From the NCBI GenBank assembly GCA_963281255.1, contig OY725488.1, positions 8,715,524 to 8,779,523 on the forward strand: DNA of 64,000 nt, read 5' to 3'. A program made the position numbers and the translations under genes. The number at the start of each line of letters is the position of its first letter. Position 1 is the first letter of the stretch. Shown in pieces: positions 22,136 through 33,291 of the stretch. The DNA is from Aphrocallistes beatrix. Its lineage: Eukaryota; Porifera; Hexactinellida; Sceptrulophora; Aphrocallistidae. Below the pieces are notes generated by a model. It ran no database searches. It was not told where the DNA came from and was given only the letters and a program-made list of their open reading frames with translations.

Positions 22136-22615
22136 ATGTCTTGGACTAAAACAGCTAATGTTGCAATGCTCGGAGATGCTAACTGGGATGGTTTTATCAG
22201 GAAAGTTCCGAACTCTTCACCACAGCAAGCAAAACGAATTTCCATCAAGAACCCGAAGATTAATTTCTTTTTTTTCTGTCGTGAACATTCTAAGCTTGGA
22301 GATAAGGGAGAGTTTGATCCAGGAGATGCCGTTTTCTTTCGTGGCAAACCTTCGTTTGGCGGCGCACCTCAATGCGATTCCTACCAAAATAATCAGATGA
22401 CGATTGTGTATATTAGTCCTGTGAGTTCTCAACAATTTCGGGATATTGCTTCTTATACTTCTGCCGATGGAAGCCCAGCTGTTGATGTGGTTTGTATCTT
22501 TGGTGGTAATTATTGCACTAAAGATTTCTGTCCCGAAATTTTATCCCGATTAACCAACCAGAATTCCTTAAAATATGTCACAAATAAGTTCCCAATTAAC
22601 CGGTTTTCCAATTAA
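22136..22615 (+). pseudogene. Truncated GH18 copy F
   Basis: Matches copy E through about residue 129 (GGNYCTK), then switches at about 22523 to unrelated sequence giving a short tail and stop. It is cut before the catalytic motif, so it cannot be an active enzyme. The fused sequence is a repeat also present near 12281. The leader is intact, so a 159-residue N-terminal fragment could still be expressed. Confidence 0.8.
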
Positions 22616-23342
22616 GTTTACTTTAATTCACCCAATTACAGCATTCAGAGTCAAATTAGCACACAATACCTTCCCACTAAAAGTGCAACCTCCTATCTTA
22701 CTGTAGCGGGGCTCTAATGGACTCTCTCATGGCCCGTGACCTGGTGCTGAGCCCCCATAGCTCCCCCTTAATGCGGCCCTGCTTCTGTAGTGCTGGGCGT
22801 TCGTGGGGAGTACCAAAGTTCCACAGGACTGAGTGCCATTCCTTCTTGCACATCACTGTATTGTATATCGCCTAGCTTTGGTGTGTGGCCAATCAGCTAA
22901 CGAAATTCCTCGCCTAAAGTATTCAAAAGTATCTTAGATCAACTTTATAGGTTCTACGACAATTAGGCACAGTTATTCTGCAGTATATTCACGAGATCCC
23001 TGACGATCCACAACTAAAACTCACACAGGCTAAGAAGCAAGATGGCTGTCACATGACAGAGTAGTGAGCCATCTTCGAAAATGTTTTAGTTCAGTTATAC
23101 TGAGCCTAGACAAAGAAACAACAGAGAGGCTGGTCTCCTCACATTTATCAGGTCCTTTAAGTTTATGGCTTCTAATAAAATAAATGTTGCCAGCTTACAG
23201 GGACTTACAGCGCCCCCTGAAACCCCAGCTGGATACTGTCCCCCCGTCAGAATATCCTGCTACGCCACTGCCGATACGCCTTCAAAAAATCCTGGGGAGA
23301 ACCCTGAAAATACTCTGGGCATAGCCTACTATATATATATAC

Positions 23343-23382
<40 letters not shown>

Positions 23383-25325
23383 GTATATATATATATATAT
23401 ATATATATACGTATATATATATAGTAGGCTATGCTCCGGTATACCAAATTCAGCTTCTCTCCAATAAATTAGGAACTGATGGATAGACATAATCGGATTT
23501 TATCATATACAAGCGCGCTTCGCTTGCTTGCGCTGCGCGACTGGCAGACACTTTGTGTCGGCCAGAGGCGCCCTGCGGGCGCCTGTTGTCACCATTGATT
23601 AATTATATGGGAGATAACATATCTAAATGGTTTGCACGGTTCGTTTGCTTGTGCTTCGCGGCTTACAGACACTGCTTGTCCGTAGAATCGACTTGTGGGC
23701 GCCTAGTTTTACTCTATAATTTGTTACGCAATGATTTAATATTGATTACTCTCACTAATTAATGGCCACATTAAGTAGGGTGAAATTGAACTATCATGTT
23801 AGATTATCTTTTCGTTCCATATCTTAATTCCATTTATTAGCAATTAAACTAATTTATGAGTTGATATTTTATTTATTTGTCTTTACATGATTATAGTGAT
23901 TTATCAGAAAAATATAGAAATAAATATATCAATATTAATGATCAAGAATAACACGTCTGGTTTGATATCAGTGATCGAGTAGTTCCATCTGTTGCGACAC
24001 TGTAAGTGATCGAGTAGTTCCATCAATTGTATCACTCTAAGTAATAGAAAATATCTATTGGATATGATGGGATTATTATCTCATTAAATTAATGTATTTA
24101 ATTGAAAGATTACTGTAAGATTACTTAAATACTCCCTGAATTAAGTAAATTGTGAACAGATTTCCATTGATCAGACTTTCATTGATATATTGCAGAAACT
24201 ATATAAAATGTATTATAAATGACAATTTAGACAACTTACTTTTTCTAAATCACACCCTAAATGTTTTATCACATGATCTAAAAATAGAAAATAGGTTGCA
24301 AAATAATTAAGATGCCTGTTTTCACGATTTGTAAATTACGCTTACCTTATTTAAATTGAAAATCCAATTTAAATTCTTTAATTGGTATTGCTGATTTTCC
24401 CTAATTAAGGAATTTGTATTTATCATATATACATACCTATATTAGTTATAATAATCGCACAAAAACTCACCGCTATTATATCTTCAAGTAACTTTATTTT
24501 CTTGAACGACATGGCAATTTCTGCCCCTTTCCCTCTCTTCTTCCCTCCTCTTCGTCCTCTTCTTTTCACGTGGCCGTGGCTCGTAAAATGGCAATTTCTG
24601 CCCCTTTCCCTCTCTTCTTCCCTCCTCTTCGTCCTCTTCTTTTCACGTGGCCGTGGCTCGTAAAATGGCAATTTCTGCCCCCTTTCCCTCTCTTCTTCCC
24701 TCCTCTCCATCCTCTTCTTTTCACGCGGCCGTGGCTCGTAAAATGTCTCCTCAGACGTTTCACTTATTGTTTCCGGATACTGTCCCCCCCGTCAGAATAT
24801 CCTGTTACGCCACTGCCGATACGCCTTCAAAAAGTCCTGGGGAGAACCCTGAAAATACTCTGGTCATATCCTACTGTATATATATATATCACATATATAC
24901 AGTAGGCTATGCTCCGGTATACCAAATTCAGCTTCTCTCCAATCAATTAGGAACTGATGGATTGACATAATCGGATTTATCATATATATATCTTAAAAGT
25001 GTCTTGTGATTGTCTACAAACAATATTTCCAAAAGTAAAATGAATGCCAATACATAATTAGATGAACACTAATAGTTCAAATGACGTCATTTGAAATATA
25101 TTCAACACAACGATTTAAGACTAATGCACTAAGTACTCCATGTATGTGCTGTATAATCTACCACTAACAAGCTGCACAGTGGAACCAGGTAGACTCGAGA
25201 CAGCAACGCAAGTCAGTACAGTAATTTGATTCTCAACCAAGTATAGTAGAGTATATAAACTCAGTTGCTAACAATATTATAGTTTATTGTTACATTCAAA
25301 CGATCACATTTTTCTTATTTTCAAA
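22616..25325. other. Repeat-rich region without a gene
   Basis: Holds two copies of a repeat starting near GGATACTGTCCCCCC (23228-23500 and 24776-24990), each enclosing a TA-rich palindromic microsatellite (long at 23328-23425, short at 24883-24900), two GC-rich hairpin repeats (23511-23585, 23632-23705), a 77-bp tandem repeat (24511-24742), and a pair of similar ATCGAGTAGTTCCATC segments near 23975 and 24010. No coding region supported. Confidence 0.5.
24511..24742. repeat. Three tandem copies of a 77-bp unit
   Basis: Units start at 24511, 24588 and 24665 with ATGGCAATTTCTGCCCC. They are pyrimidine-rich on the plus strand and end CGTGGCTCGTAAA. Open frames across them are artefacts of the repeat. 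Confidence 0.8.
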
Positions 25326-28300
25326 ATGGTTTACTTGTTGAATAAAATGTCTCGAATTCCGTTACAACTGTTATTGGTTGTAATTGTTCTACAGCTGCTC
25401 TCAATGACTACACGGGGATCAGCACAACCAGGTAGGTATAGCATAGTTAATAACTTATATGATACTGTTAAATTACCACCTCCTATAGTTCCTATAGTTT
25501 GTCCATTACTTAATGATAAATGCGGGTATCATACATGTAATTGATGAGACCTGTTTATTTCATTTGTCAGAATGCACAAGTAGCTATTAGTGGATACTCA
25601 TAATGTAATTAGTTTAACACTTGGGTTTACCAGGAGGCCATGGAAGTTCGGGGTCATGCTATAAATAGAAAAACTTCGTTCCGCATAAATCGGGGTTTCA
25701 GTAAATTAACGGAACAAGTTTCCTGAACGAAACATTTCTCAAACATATGAACTATGTTAAGATAGATTAGTTGATCCGTAACTCCGCTAATAATCGGTTA
25801 GATCTTCCCGATTAAATAGAGCTGACTAGCTAAACTTCAAAATGAATGAAATCTTACACATTATATTAATATTGAAAACATTTTATTCCCTATTAAATAC
25901 TCTTATTAAAAGGAAATGCATACTAATGATGACATAAGTGATTTGAATATGTGAAATTCAGTGAAACTGCCTAAAACTAAAAATTTGATACTATTTCTTC
26001 AGTGATGAGTTGCTTTGAGAAGAAGTTCATATTTCTTCTGAACTAACTCAATCGCTTCAGTCGCAGAATCAAAATATTCAATGTACTCGTCTATCTGATT
26101 TCTCGGGGCATTCATCAGTCCCCAGGCGTTTTCTACTAGCTCTTGCCACGGGTGTCTCAACGCTATTATGGGTCTAGGGTAGCCAGGGAGTGAGTAGAGG
26201 TGGTCGATTGTTGACATACCGAGTCCTACCAGTAGCTCTGTCATTGTCCCCACAGTGCCCGGCATTGCAATCAAGATGGACGAATCTTCCACCAGTTTAT
26301 CAGTCCTCTGGTTGATCCCGTGGCAAACATATCTTTTGGTTAAACTCTCGTTTCCCTTTATCCGAGAATAAAACAGGGTAGGACACAGGATTCCTTCGGA
26401 AAGAGGCTCTGCTGCATTTCCATGCATTTTCTCCCCTTCGAGTGCGCCCTTATTGGCAGCCTCCATTATCCCGACATACCCACCTGTCATCACCTGGAAC
26501 CCCTTGGCAGCCAACCCCGCAGCGATCTGCTGAGACAGCTGATAAGCTTTTTCTTCAGGATTCGTAGATCTTTTCCCGAATATAGCGACACGCTTAGGGG
26601 GTGTGTGTACAGCATAGCGTTGCTGGGTGAGGCGGAGCATATCTAGGAAGCGACTCTCCTCGTACACACTGATAGAGGCCATCTTGTAGCCGTCGTTGAT
26701 GAGTCTGTCTGCTTGGCGGAGATCTATAGGGAGACTGCGAATCATGTCAGAGAGAGGAGACTCTGTGTCAGTGGTTGCTCGACTGAGGTAGAAGCAGATG
26801 CCTCGAGAGAAGAGGAGGTGTAGTTTTTTGCCGATTTGTTCGAGCTGATCAGGTCTGATGCTTAGACAAAGCTGACTGTCATCCGGTAGCAGTTCACTGA
26901 AGATATATTCCAATTCTTGCTCACTTACTGCAGTCATGTCCTGTAGAAGCAGTCGATGAGTAGGGAGAGCAGGAAATTTATCCTTGGAAAGTTTGGCTAA
27001 TTGTTTCGTCTGGATAATCACTGCTTTAATTGGAACGTGAGCAGCTTGTAATTGCACAACCAGCGAATTAGATTGACATGTCTCGAAGTCTAGACAAAAT
27101 CCTATAATCAGATCTCCCCAGCTGCGTGATAGTGAAATGTTTTCTTCCAAACTGAGGGCGTTCGGTAGTTTTATTGAGAATCTACACCCAGTGTTGAGCT
27201 GTGACATAGTTTGTAGACAAATATTCCTGATTTCATCACGTGTTTTATCAGAGCCATTCTTTACCAATACAGAGGGATCTGTCAGCAGGAATTCAGTGTA
27301 TATTATTTTGCCATAAGGTGATTCCTCGAGGTATCGCTGTAGAGAATTTTCAAATGGAATTTTATCGTCGCTGCTTGGCCATGTTGGTGAGACGAGTAGC
27401 TCTAACTTGGGGGCTGTCCATAGGTAGAAGTTAACACGATCTTCAATCTTTCTCGGAACAAGAGTCATCTCGAGATCTTGAATTACAGCAACATACGTAT
27501 AATTATTCCTAATATAGTTTAATTATAACAATTCAAATTTGGACAACCACTAGTTATTTGTTTCAATTATAAATGACCATATAATGTAATGTTAATGGTC
27601 GAAACATGAATATTTTCTATCTGTAAGAGTCGACCTCAATAATGTCCAGTTGAATTTGGATTATCTACGTATATTACTAACAACAAGCTGGAACATGTTG
27701 AAAAGGGAAATCAGAGAATTGTGTTGCTTTTGTTGAATGTTTGCTAATTGAACTTGTGGTGGTTGGGTTTAGAGATAAAGATAAGGAAAACTTTGTTGTC
27801 GAAAATTTTACAACCTCATCAAATTATAATTCACGACAATCAGCTGTAGTACATCGTGAAGAAATACCACACACAAACACAGACCAGTTAACATTCTAAC
27901 CAAAGTTTAGTATACGTAACTCAGTAGTATAAGCATGCACGAGGCTGTAGGCACCAGGTGTGAAGTGGTCCTGTTAGGACTAAAAAGTGGTTGAAGCCCA
28001 CCGTTGCAACTGGAATGTGTCGCATCATTCGGGTTTAAGCCATTTTGGATGGGAAGCCATAAAAATTCGGGGTATTTACTATAAATAGAAAAAACCCAAG
28101 CCATCCGGGGGTTTTAACAAGTCTGCCACATAACAAATACTACTAACTAGCTAGCTAGCACTCAAAGAGACGTTGTGATCTTCCAGATGATTAAGAATGG
28201 CAGTCAAGTTTCAATCTAATCAATGGAAGTATACAGCTGGATAAGTATTTGAAATATTTGACTTGGATACGAATTAACTGTATTCACTCCTCCACACTAA

Positions 28301-31292
28301 GTATGATTGCAATTATCTAATGCAATTAGTTAAATTAGAACTTGCAAAGTACTGTGCACATAGCTCAGTACGAATGTATTGAGATAACAGAAGTGTGACG
28401 CATTTAGAAATTGCCACAAATGAAAGATTAAATCATGTTTTGGCTGTAAACTTTAATTAGGAGACAAATTTATAGATTTAAATCTTTATTGCAGAGAATA
28501 CAGTCGACTCCCTTATTGTGACACCGATTATTCAGATAATAAAACGCCCAATTAATTGCATGTGCATTATAAGAAAAAATTTGTGTAGACTCACCAACGA
28601 TTACACTCTATTACTCCGACCTTCACCTGACATACAGAGGGCAATCTTATGACAACTACCACCAGATTACAGTGGCTACTATCAATATTCGCCTCACATG
28701 TGAAGGCTCAAATGCGAAATGGGTGACTCCAAATTCTCCCTCGGGGTACATCGATGACAACAACTGGGGAACTTTAACTATCAAATTGTTGACTATAGGC
28801 GAGGCTGGTCTTTACAAATGTTCTACTACTGAAGGAACCTCTTCGGTGTACATCCAAGCAAAAGGTAGATATAAACACTCATTCTAATGGAACCAGTCAA
28901 CTAGTACCACTACCAACTCGTACCAAATAGTAAAGTCAACTAGTACCACTACCAAAATGAATGTACGATTTCTATTACATTTTGGATGAGATATCTGTAA
29001 AACACAGCAAAAAGCAGGATTTTCTGTTGATTTGGTACGATTAGTACGAGTTGGCATGTGGTACGAGTTGACTGGTATTCATTCTAATACTATAATAATC
29101 TCAATTTTTGAACAATATCCGTCTAGGTGTTGGAGTTTACGTTGAGCGGAGTAACACACAACTTCCTGAGAGAATATTCCCGAGGCGAAACTTCTTCATC
29201 GCAGATCAAAGTGACGGTGCCTCTTACAAGTTCATTTGTTTGACGAGCAACACATACTCTAACAACGCTCCATCTTGGATCTACCCCAAGCACACCAGAG
29301 GAACGCCGCACCAAGATAAGTATGTTATAGATTCGGACTACGATGTTGGGTCCACCTCACTCAGCGTGAGAGAAGATCGATGGGAAATACTACTCAGTGG
29401 GAGGTACACTTGTTCGGGAGAAGATATTAACGGAGAAGTAAGGAACATAACCATCAACATATGGAATCATGGTGAGATGAGTACTAATAATACAACTATT
29501 CATAAATCTCTAAGATATTTGAATTTCGAAATCAATAGGTTATAAGCAATAATATGAAATATTATAAAAAATGTATTACGAAAAAAGTACTAAACAATGA
29601 TGAAGAAATACAGCCAATTGAGGAGGGTTGGGTTGTATGTGGGATCAAACTAAAATTTGTATTGTGTTTATGGAACATCTTCAAATCCAGGAGAGGGGGT
29701 AATCCATGGTTTTTACTAGGCTCCCCGATTCGCAGGACAACTGCTGCCGTGTCCAGTAGCAAGCGAGCAGAAGAGGCGACGACGGTGAAATCAGAAAAAA
29801 CTGAAGCAGCGAACACAGTTACGAAAGAAAAACAAACAATGCGAGATTCCCCTACTTCATCTCAAGCACACTCAGATCCTCTGAAACAATCTAACTCTCT
29901 TAGTGACGACAAACGTGAGTATAGAATTTATAAACTCAGCTCAGTGTCTGAGAAGTAATCGAGTGGTCATTATGCATCAGTATTGCTCCAATTGGTTGTT
30001 CATCGTATATCAAACGCCTACTGAAAAACAGGTGCATTGGCCAGCTCACTTGCAATATAATCCAAACTATTTGTCCGTCAATTAAATTGTGTTTTGGCTG
30101 TTACTTATCAGGCAGTTCGTACCATTGGTGCGGGTTACCTATTTTGCTTACTCTCATTGCCTACTAACAGTGTAATAGTGCCATTTCTCCTACCCAATTA
30201 AATCCATTGTTCAACACATTTTTTGGTTTCAACAATTTACCAAGTCAATGAAACATTGTTTATCAACATGTTTGTGTGTTCAGAATAGTGTCAAACGGAA
30301 AGTGAAAGTGGCATTCCAGGAGATAAGGGTCGCATTTTATGGGAGGAATTGAGGCAAATAAGGAGCATTTGGGTATTTTAAGTGAATAAAAGCAACCGCC
30401 TACGTTCAACGGTGTGGCAGGCCGATATTCTGTAAGAACAAAGTGAAGACAGACTTAATGTTATGTCAAACTATTAGCAAAATGAATGATTCTTGAATAC
30501 ATATGTGTTAAACAATGCATTTCATTGAGTAGCAAATTGGCAAGAATTCATAAGTTCTATCTTGTCAGCCAAGATAATGCATTTACCCATTCACCCTCTT
30601 CTAACCACTCAGTATTCCTAACTCGACTTATCATTAACCATGATTATATTCATATTTAGAAGGAACAGCTACTCCAGGAATCAATCTTGAAAATAGAGAC
30701 AACGATTTATGTAAGTTAACGTTAAACTTAATAAGAACACGTTTTATATAAGCATGTGTTTACCTACGAGAAGTACCAAGCTTAATTACAGGCGATTCCG
30801 CTTAATAAGGTCACTGTTTAATCGGGTCACTTTTGGCAGGATCGGAATAGCTCTCACACATAGAAGCTAATACAAAATATTTTCGGTTAATAGGGTTCTC
30901 CGCTTAATCGGGGCAACATGTCCTATGACCGATGTGACCCTATTAAGCGGAGTCGACTGTTGTTATATGCTATCTGCTTTTTAGTGAAGATTGGCCTTGG
31001 CCTTGGCTTCCTCATTGCTATCGTCGGATGGATATTTTCCATTACGTTTATATGCGCTCTGTGGTGCTACATTCAAAGGAGACAAAAATATCAGAAAATC
31101 TCAAGCAAATCGTCCTCCTTGAGAGAATCTGGTGAGACAACGAATTCAAATGACAGTTTCATTCTCACAACTGGATTCCATCCGTATAAATTGAGAAAGT
31201 TCGAGAAAGAACCTAGTCCTATTGGAAGTTCTAAAAATTCAGAAGTATCAACCCCTCTGAACATAGTACATTCTCAGGAGACTTTGATATAA
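25326..31292 (+). CDS. Single-pass membrane receptor with two Ig-like domains
   Basis: Six-exon model: 25326-25431, about 28589-28864, 29127-29471, 29720-29914, 30660-30710, 30985-31292. All junctions are GT-AG and all introns are phase 1, and the joined frame gives 426 codons plus stop. Exon 1 encodes a signal peptide (MSRIPLQLLLVVIVLQLL). Exon 2 is an Ig domain with Cys in RLTCEG and GLYKCST. Exon 3 is a second Ig domain with Cys in YKFICLT and SGRYTCSG. Exon 4 is a Ser/Thr/Lys-rich stalk. Exon 6 holds the transmembrane helix (GLGFLIAIVGWIFSITFICAL), a basic stop-transfer and a Ser-rich tail of about 85 residues without an obvious kinase, ITIM or death domain. Likely adhesion or recognition receptor. 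Least certain are the exon 1 to exon 2 link across 3.2 kb and the exact exon 2 acceptor. Confidence 0.7.
25999..27468 (-). CDS. LOG-family (phosphoribohydrolase-like) protein with extra N-terminal domain
   Basis: 489 residues in one exon. The C-terminal half, from about residue 290 (VAIFGKRS), is a Rossmann-like LOG domain with GGYVGIMEAANKGA and PGTVGTMTEL, a variant of the family's PGGxGTxxE motif that keeps the last Glu. LOG enzymes release a free base from nucleoside 5'-monophosphates. The Gly-to-Thr change may alter activity. The first ~280 residues have alternating strand/helix character (VPIKAVIIQTKQLA, LCLSIRPDQLEQIG) but no family I recognise. The gene lies antisense within the first intron of the Ig receptor. 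LOG genes are rare in animals, so transfer or retention from an old ancestor are both open. Confidence 0.75.
   Translation of the reverse strand: MTLVPRKIEDRVNFYLWTAPKLELLVSPTWPSSDDKIPFENSLQRYLEESPYGKIIYTEFLLTDPSVLVKNGSDKTRDEIRNICLQTMSQLNTGCRFSIKLPNALSLEENISLSRSWGDLIIGFCLDFETCQSNSLVVQLQAAHVPIKAVIIQTKQLAKLSKDKFPALPTHRLLLQDMTAVSEQELEYIFSELLPDDSQLCLSIRPDQLEQIGKKLHLLFSRGICFYLSRATTDTESPLSDMIRSLPIDLRQADRLINDGYKMASISVYEESRFLDMLRLTQQRYAVHTPPKRVAIFGKRSTNPEEKAYQLSQQIAAGLAAKGFQVMTGGYVGIMEAANKGALEGEKMHGNAAEPLSEGILCPTLFYSRIKGNESLTKRYVCHGINQRTDKLVEDSSILIAMPGTVGTMTELLVGLGMSTIDHLYSLPGYPRPIIALRHPWQELVENAWGLMNAPRNQIDEYIEYFDSATEAIELVQKKYELLLKATHH
30784..30959. mobile_element. Pogo-like MITE within intron 5 of the Ig receptor
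   Basis: Right end AAGCGGAGTCGACTGT, with a degenerate inverse on the left (GATTCCGCTTAATAAGG). The interior repeats GCTTAATCGGG motifs. It ends about 25 bases before the acceptor of the last exon. Confidence 0.45.
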
Positions 31293-33291
31293 TTATCTGT
31301 GTACAATTTTAATATCTCTTACCTCTATTTTAATATTAACATATTTCTTTTTATACACATGTATAATACATTGTAATTAACATGTTGATTAAAACTTTCA
31401 TTGAACTTTTTAATTGCTTACAATTTATTTTTTTTTGTTTGGAAATGCGGAATATAATTTTAAAATATTTCTGAAAAACACATTCAGCTAAAGGCTATCT
31501 CAACTATTCCGAGAGTTCGATAAAATTCTCAGATAAAAGAGTAATTTCACAAGCAATATTTGAAACGAAGTGAAAACGCAAGCGATTATATCGACTAATA
31601 AAAGGTTCGTATCAGTGTTCATTCACCAAAATGTTGCAACAACCCACCAAAATGCATAGCATGGTGATTAATTAAGCGGCAGAATGGAAAATATTTGGCC
31701 ATACCATTCTATACACTAAGGCAATGGTGCACTCTATACTTTTTGGACCATGGATGAAATAGAATAGTTAGTGGATTTCACAACATGAAATAACAAAGAT
31801 TGTTTCCTAGGCACGATAGACCTTAGAAATGTATTACCAGCATATATAAACCACATATCAGAGTACGGACCTTAATCCGTTCTCAAATTGTGTTTTGTCG
31901 TCATCATATTACGCAACTAGCCATTTTTGGAACAAATTTGTCAATTTTCTTGTCTGTTTTATATCATCATAAATTCATAATGGCATTATTAATGTCTAAT
32001 TATTGCTGAAAATCTATATATAACTATATGTGGACACTTTCATTAGAATATTCACACATCCCTGCGTTAATACGGGCTGTACTATCTCAAAAATTGTAAA
32101 TGCTCGACACCAATAAATGATGCCACATGATAGACAATAGGCAACTTCCTATTCTCCAATAATACACTTCATCTCTCTGATATAATAGTTTTACAGTTAT
32201 GGAGCAATCTACAATTTTAAATGTAATTTGCTCTAAAACTATTAAATGCCTTGATTATAATATCTCTATTAATAAATAAAATCAAAGCCAACTGTAATGT
32301 TAAACCCTAGGATTCTGATTCGCTAATTCGCAATACATTTTAACACTTTTTGTGAAAAGGTGTGAAAATTATTCAGAATATGCACCCAGGTTCAAATCTC
32401 CACCATATGAGGAATAGTGGACTACTTAATTCGATATTTGACATTGGTATAGCAATATGGATTATATACTAAACTGTAGAAGAAAAAAAACCCCCACAGA
32501 CGGGATGGAAGTGTGCTTCCAAATCTCATAAGTCACCTTTATTATACTTAAATAATCAATTCCAGTCCATGTCGTTAAAAGTTATTTTATGATCGAATTG
32601 ATTGATCGTAGCATATAACACACTTTAATTGTTGTTAACAATCAAATTATAGGCTCAAAATAGCAGTATTCAATCATTTATATGAAATAGAATCGTGTGA
32701 ATGGCATTATAAAAGGCTGATAATTGATTGGTTCACATAAACCAATGAATTTCAATCACAAATAGTTCTTTTGATTGTATGCATAAGTCACTACTATTTT
32801 ATTCCAATGTATTTGCATTATAAAATAATCGAATTTGATTGGCCAGCACATTTTGTCACCTATCTCGGCGAGGTGTGAACTCGGCGAGGTGTGAACACCG
32901 AGGTGCACATCTCCATATCACTTTGCACCTCCTGTAAAAATTTCAAGACGATATCTCTTAAACTCCGGTCAGGACACGAATTTCGGACGGCCGGCCGGAA
33001 CATCCTCATTTTAGTACTGTGCATCCTATACTAATACTATAGGAAGCACACTAAAAATCATTTATAATCTACCATAGCATTTGTCTAATTTTGAATATAA
33101 TTTAAGATTCGAGTGTGTATTTCATAAAATTTGGTGAAAAAGGGAGAAATCCCGCGTAAATATAACTTATGATGCAATAAGCTAACATTAATACTCTTCA
33201 AAGTTACTATCGTTCCAAATTGATTTCCAGTGTGTCTACATATATAACATGCATTACGTCAAGATATAGTTTTGGGGATTTAGTATACTAA
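31293..33291. other. Repeat-rich intergenic region
   Basis: Receptor 3' UTR, then a diverged relative of the foldback element (31800-32200), a fragment of the dispersed repeat shared with 63178-63300 (32280-32410), short-MITE ends (32490-32540 and 33015-33050) and a repeat shared with 10025-10150 and 11735-11800 (32690-32960). No gene supported. Confidence 0.5.

Noticed and set aside
23165-23467. 100-residue frame rich in Ile/Tyr
   Set aside because: Translation of a TA microsatellite.
24423-24905. Overlapping frames of 65-111 residues on both strands
   Set aside because: Produced by the 77-bp tandem repeat; they repeat the same peptide in register.
1-25000. Left 25 kb as bacterial contamination because of the Endo H-like genes
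   Set aside because: The flanks carry eukaryotic Tc1 elements, MITEs and repeats that also occur in the animal gene region (for example 31.8-33 kb, 49.8-50.4 kb and 63 kb), so the DNA is from the same genome.
27907-28104. 65-residue frame within intron 1 of the Ig receptor
   Set aside because: Lies in a dispersed repeat also seen near 25630; no consistent splice sites.
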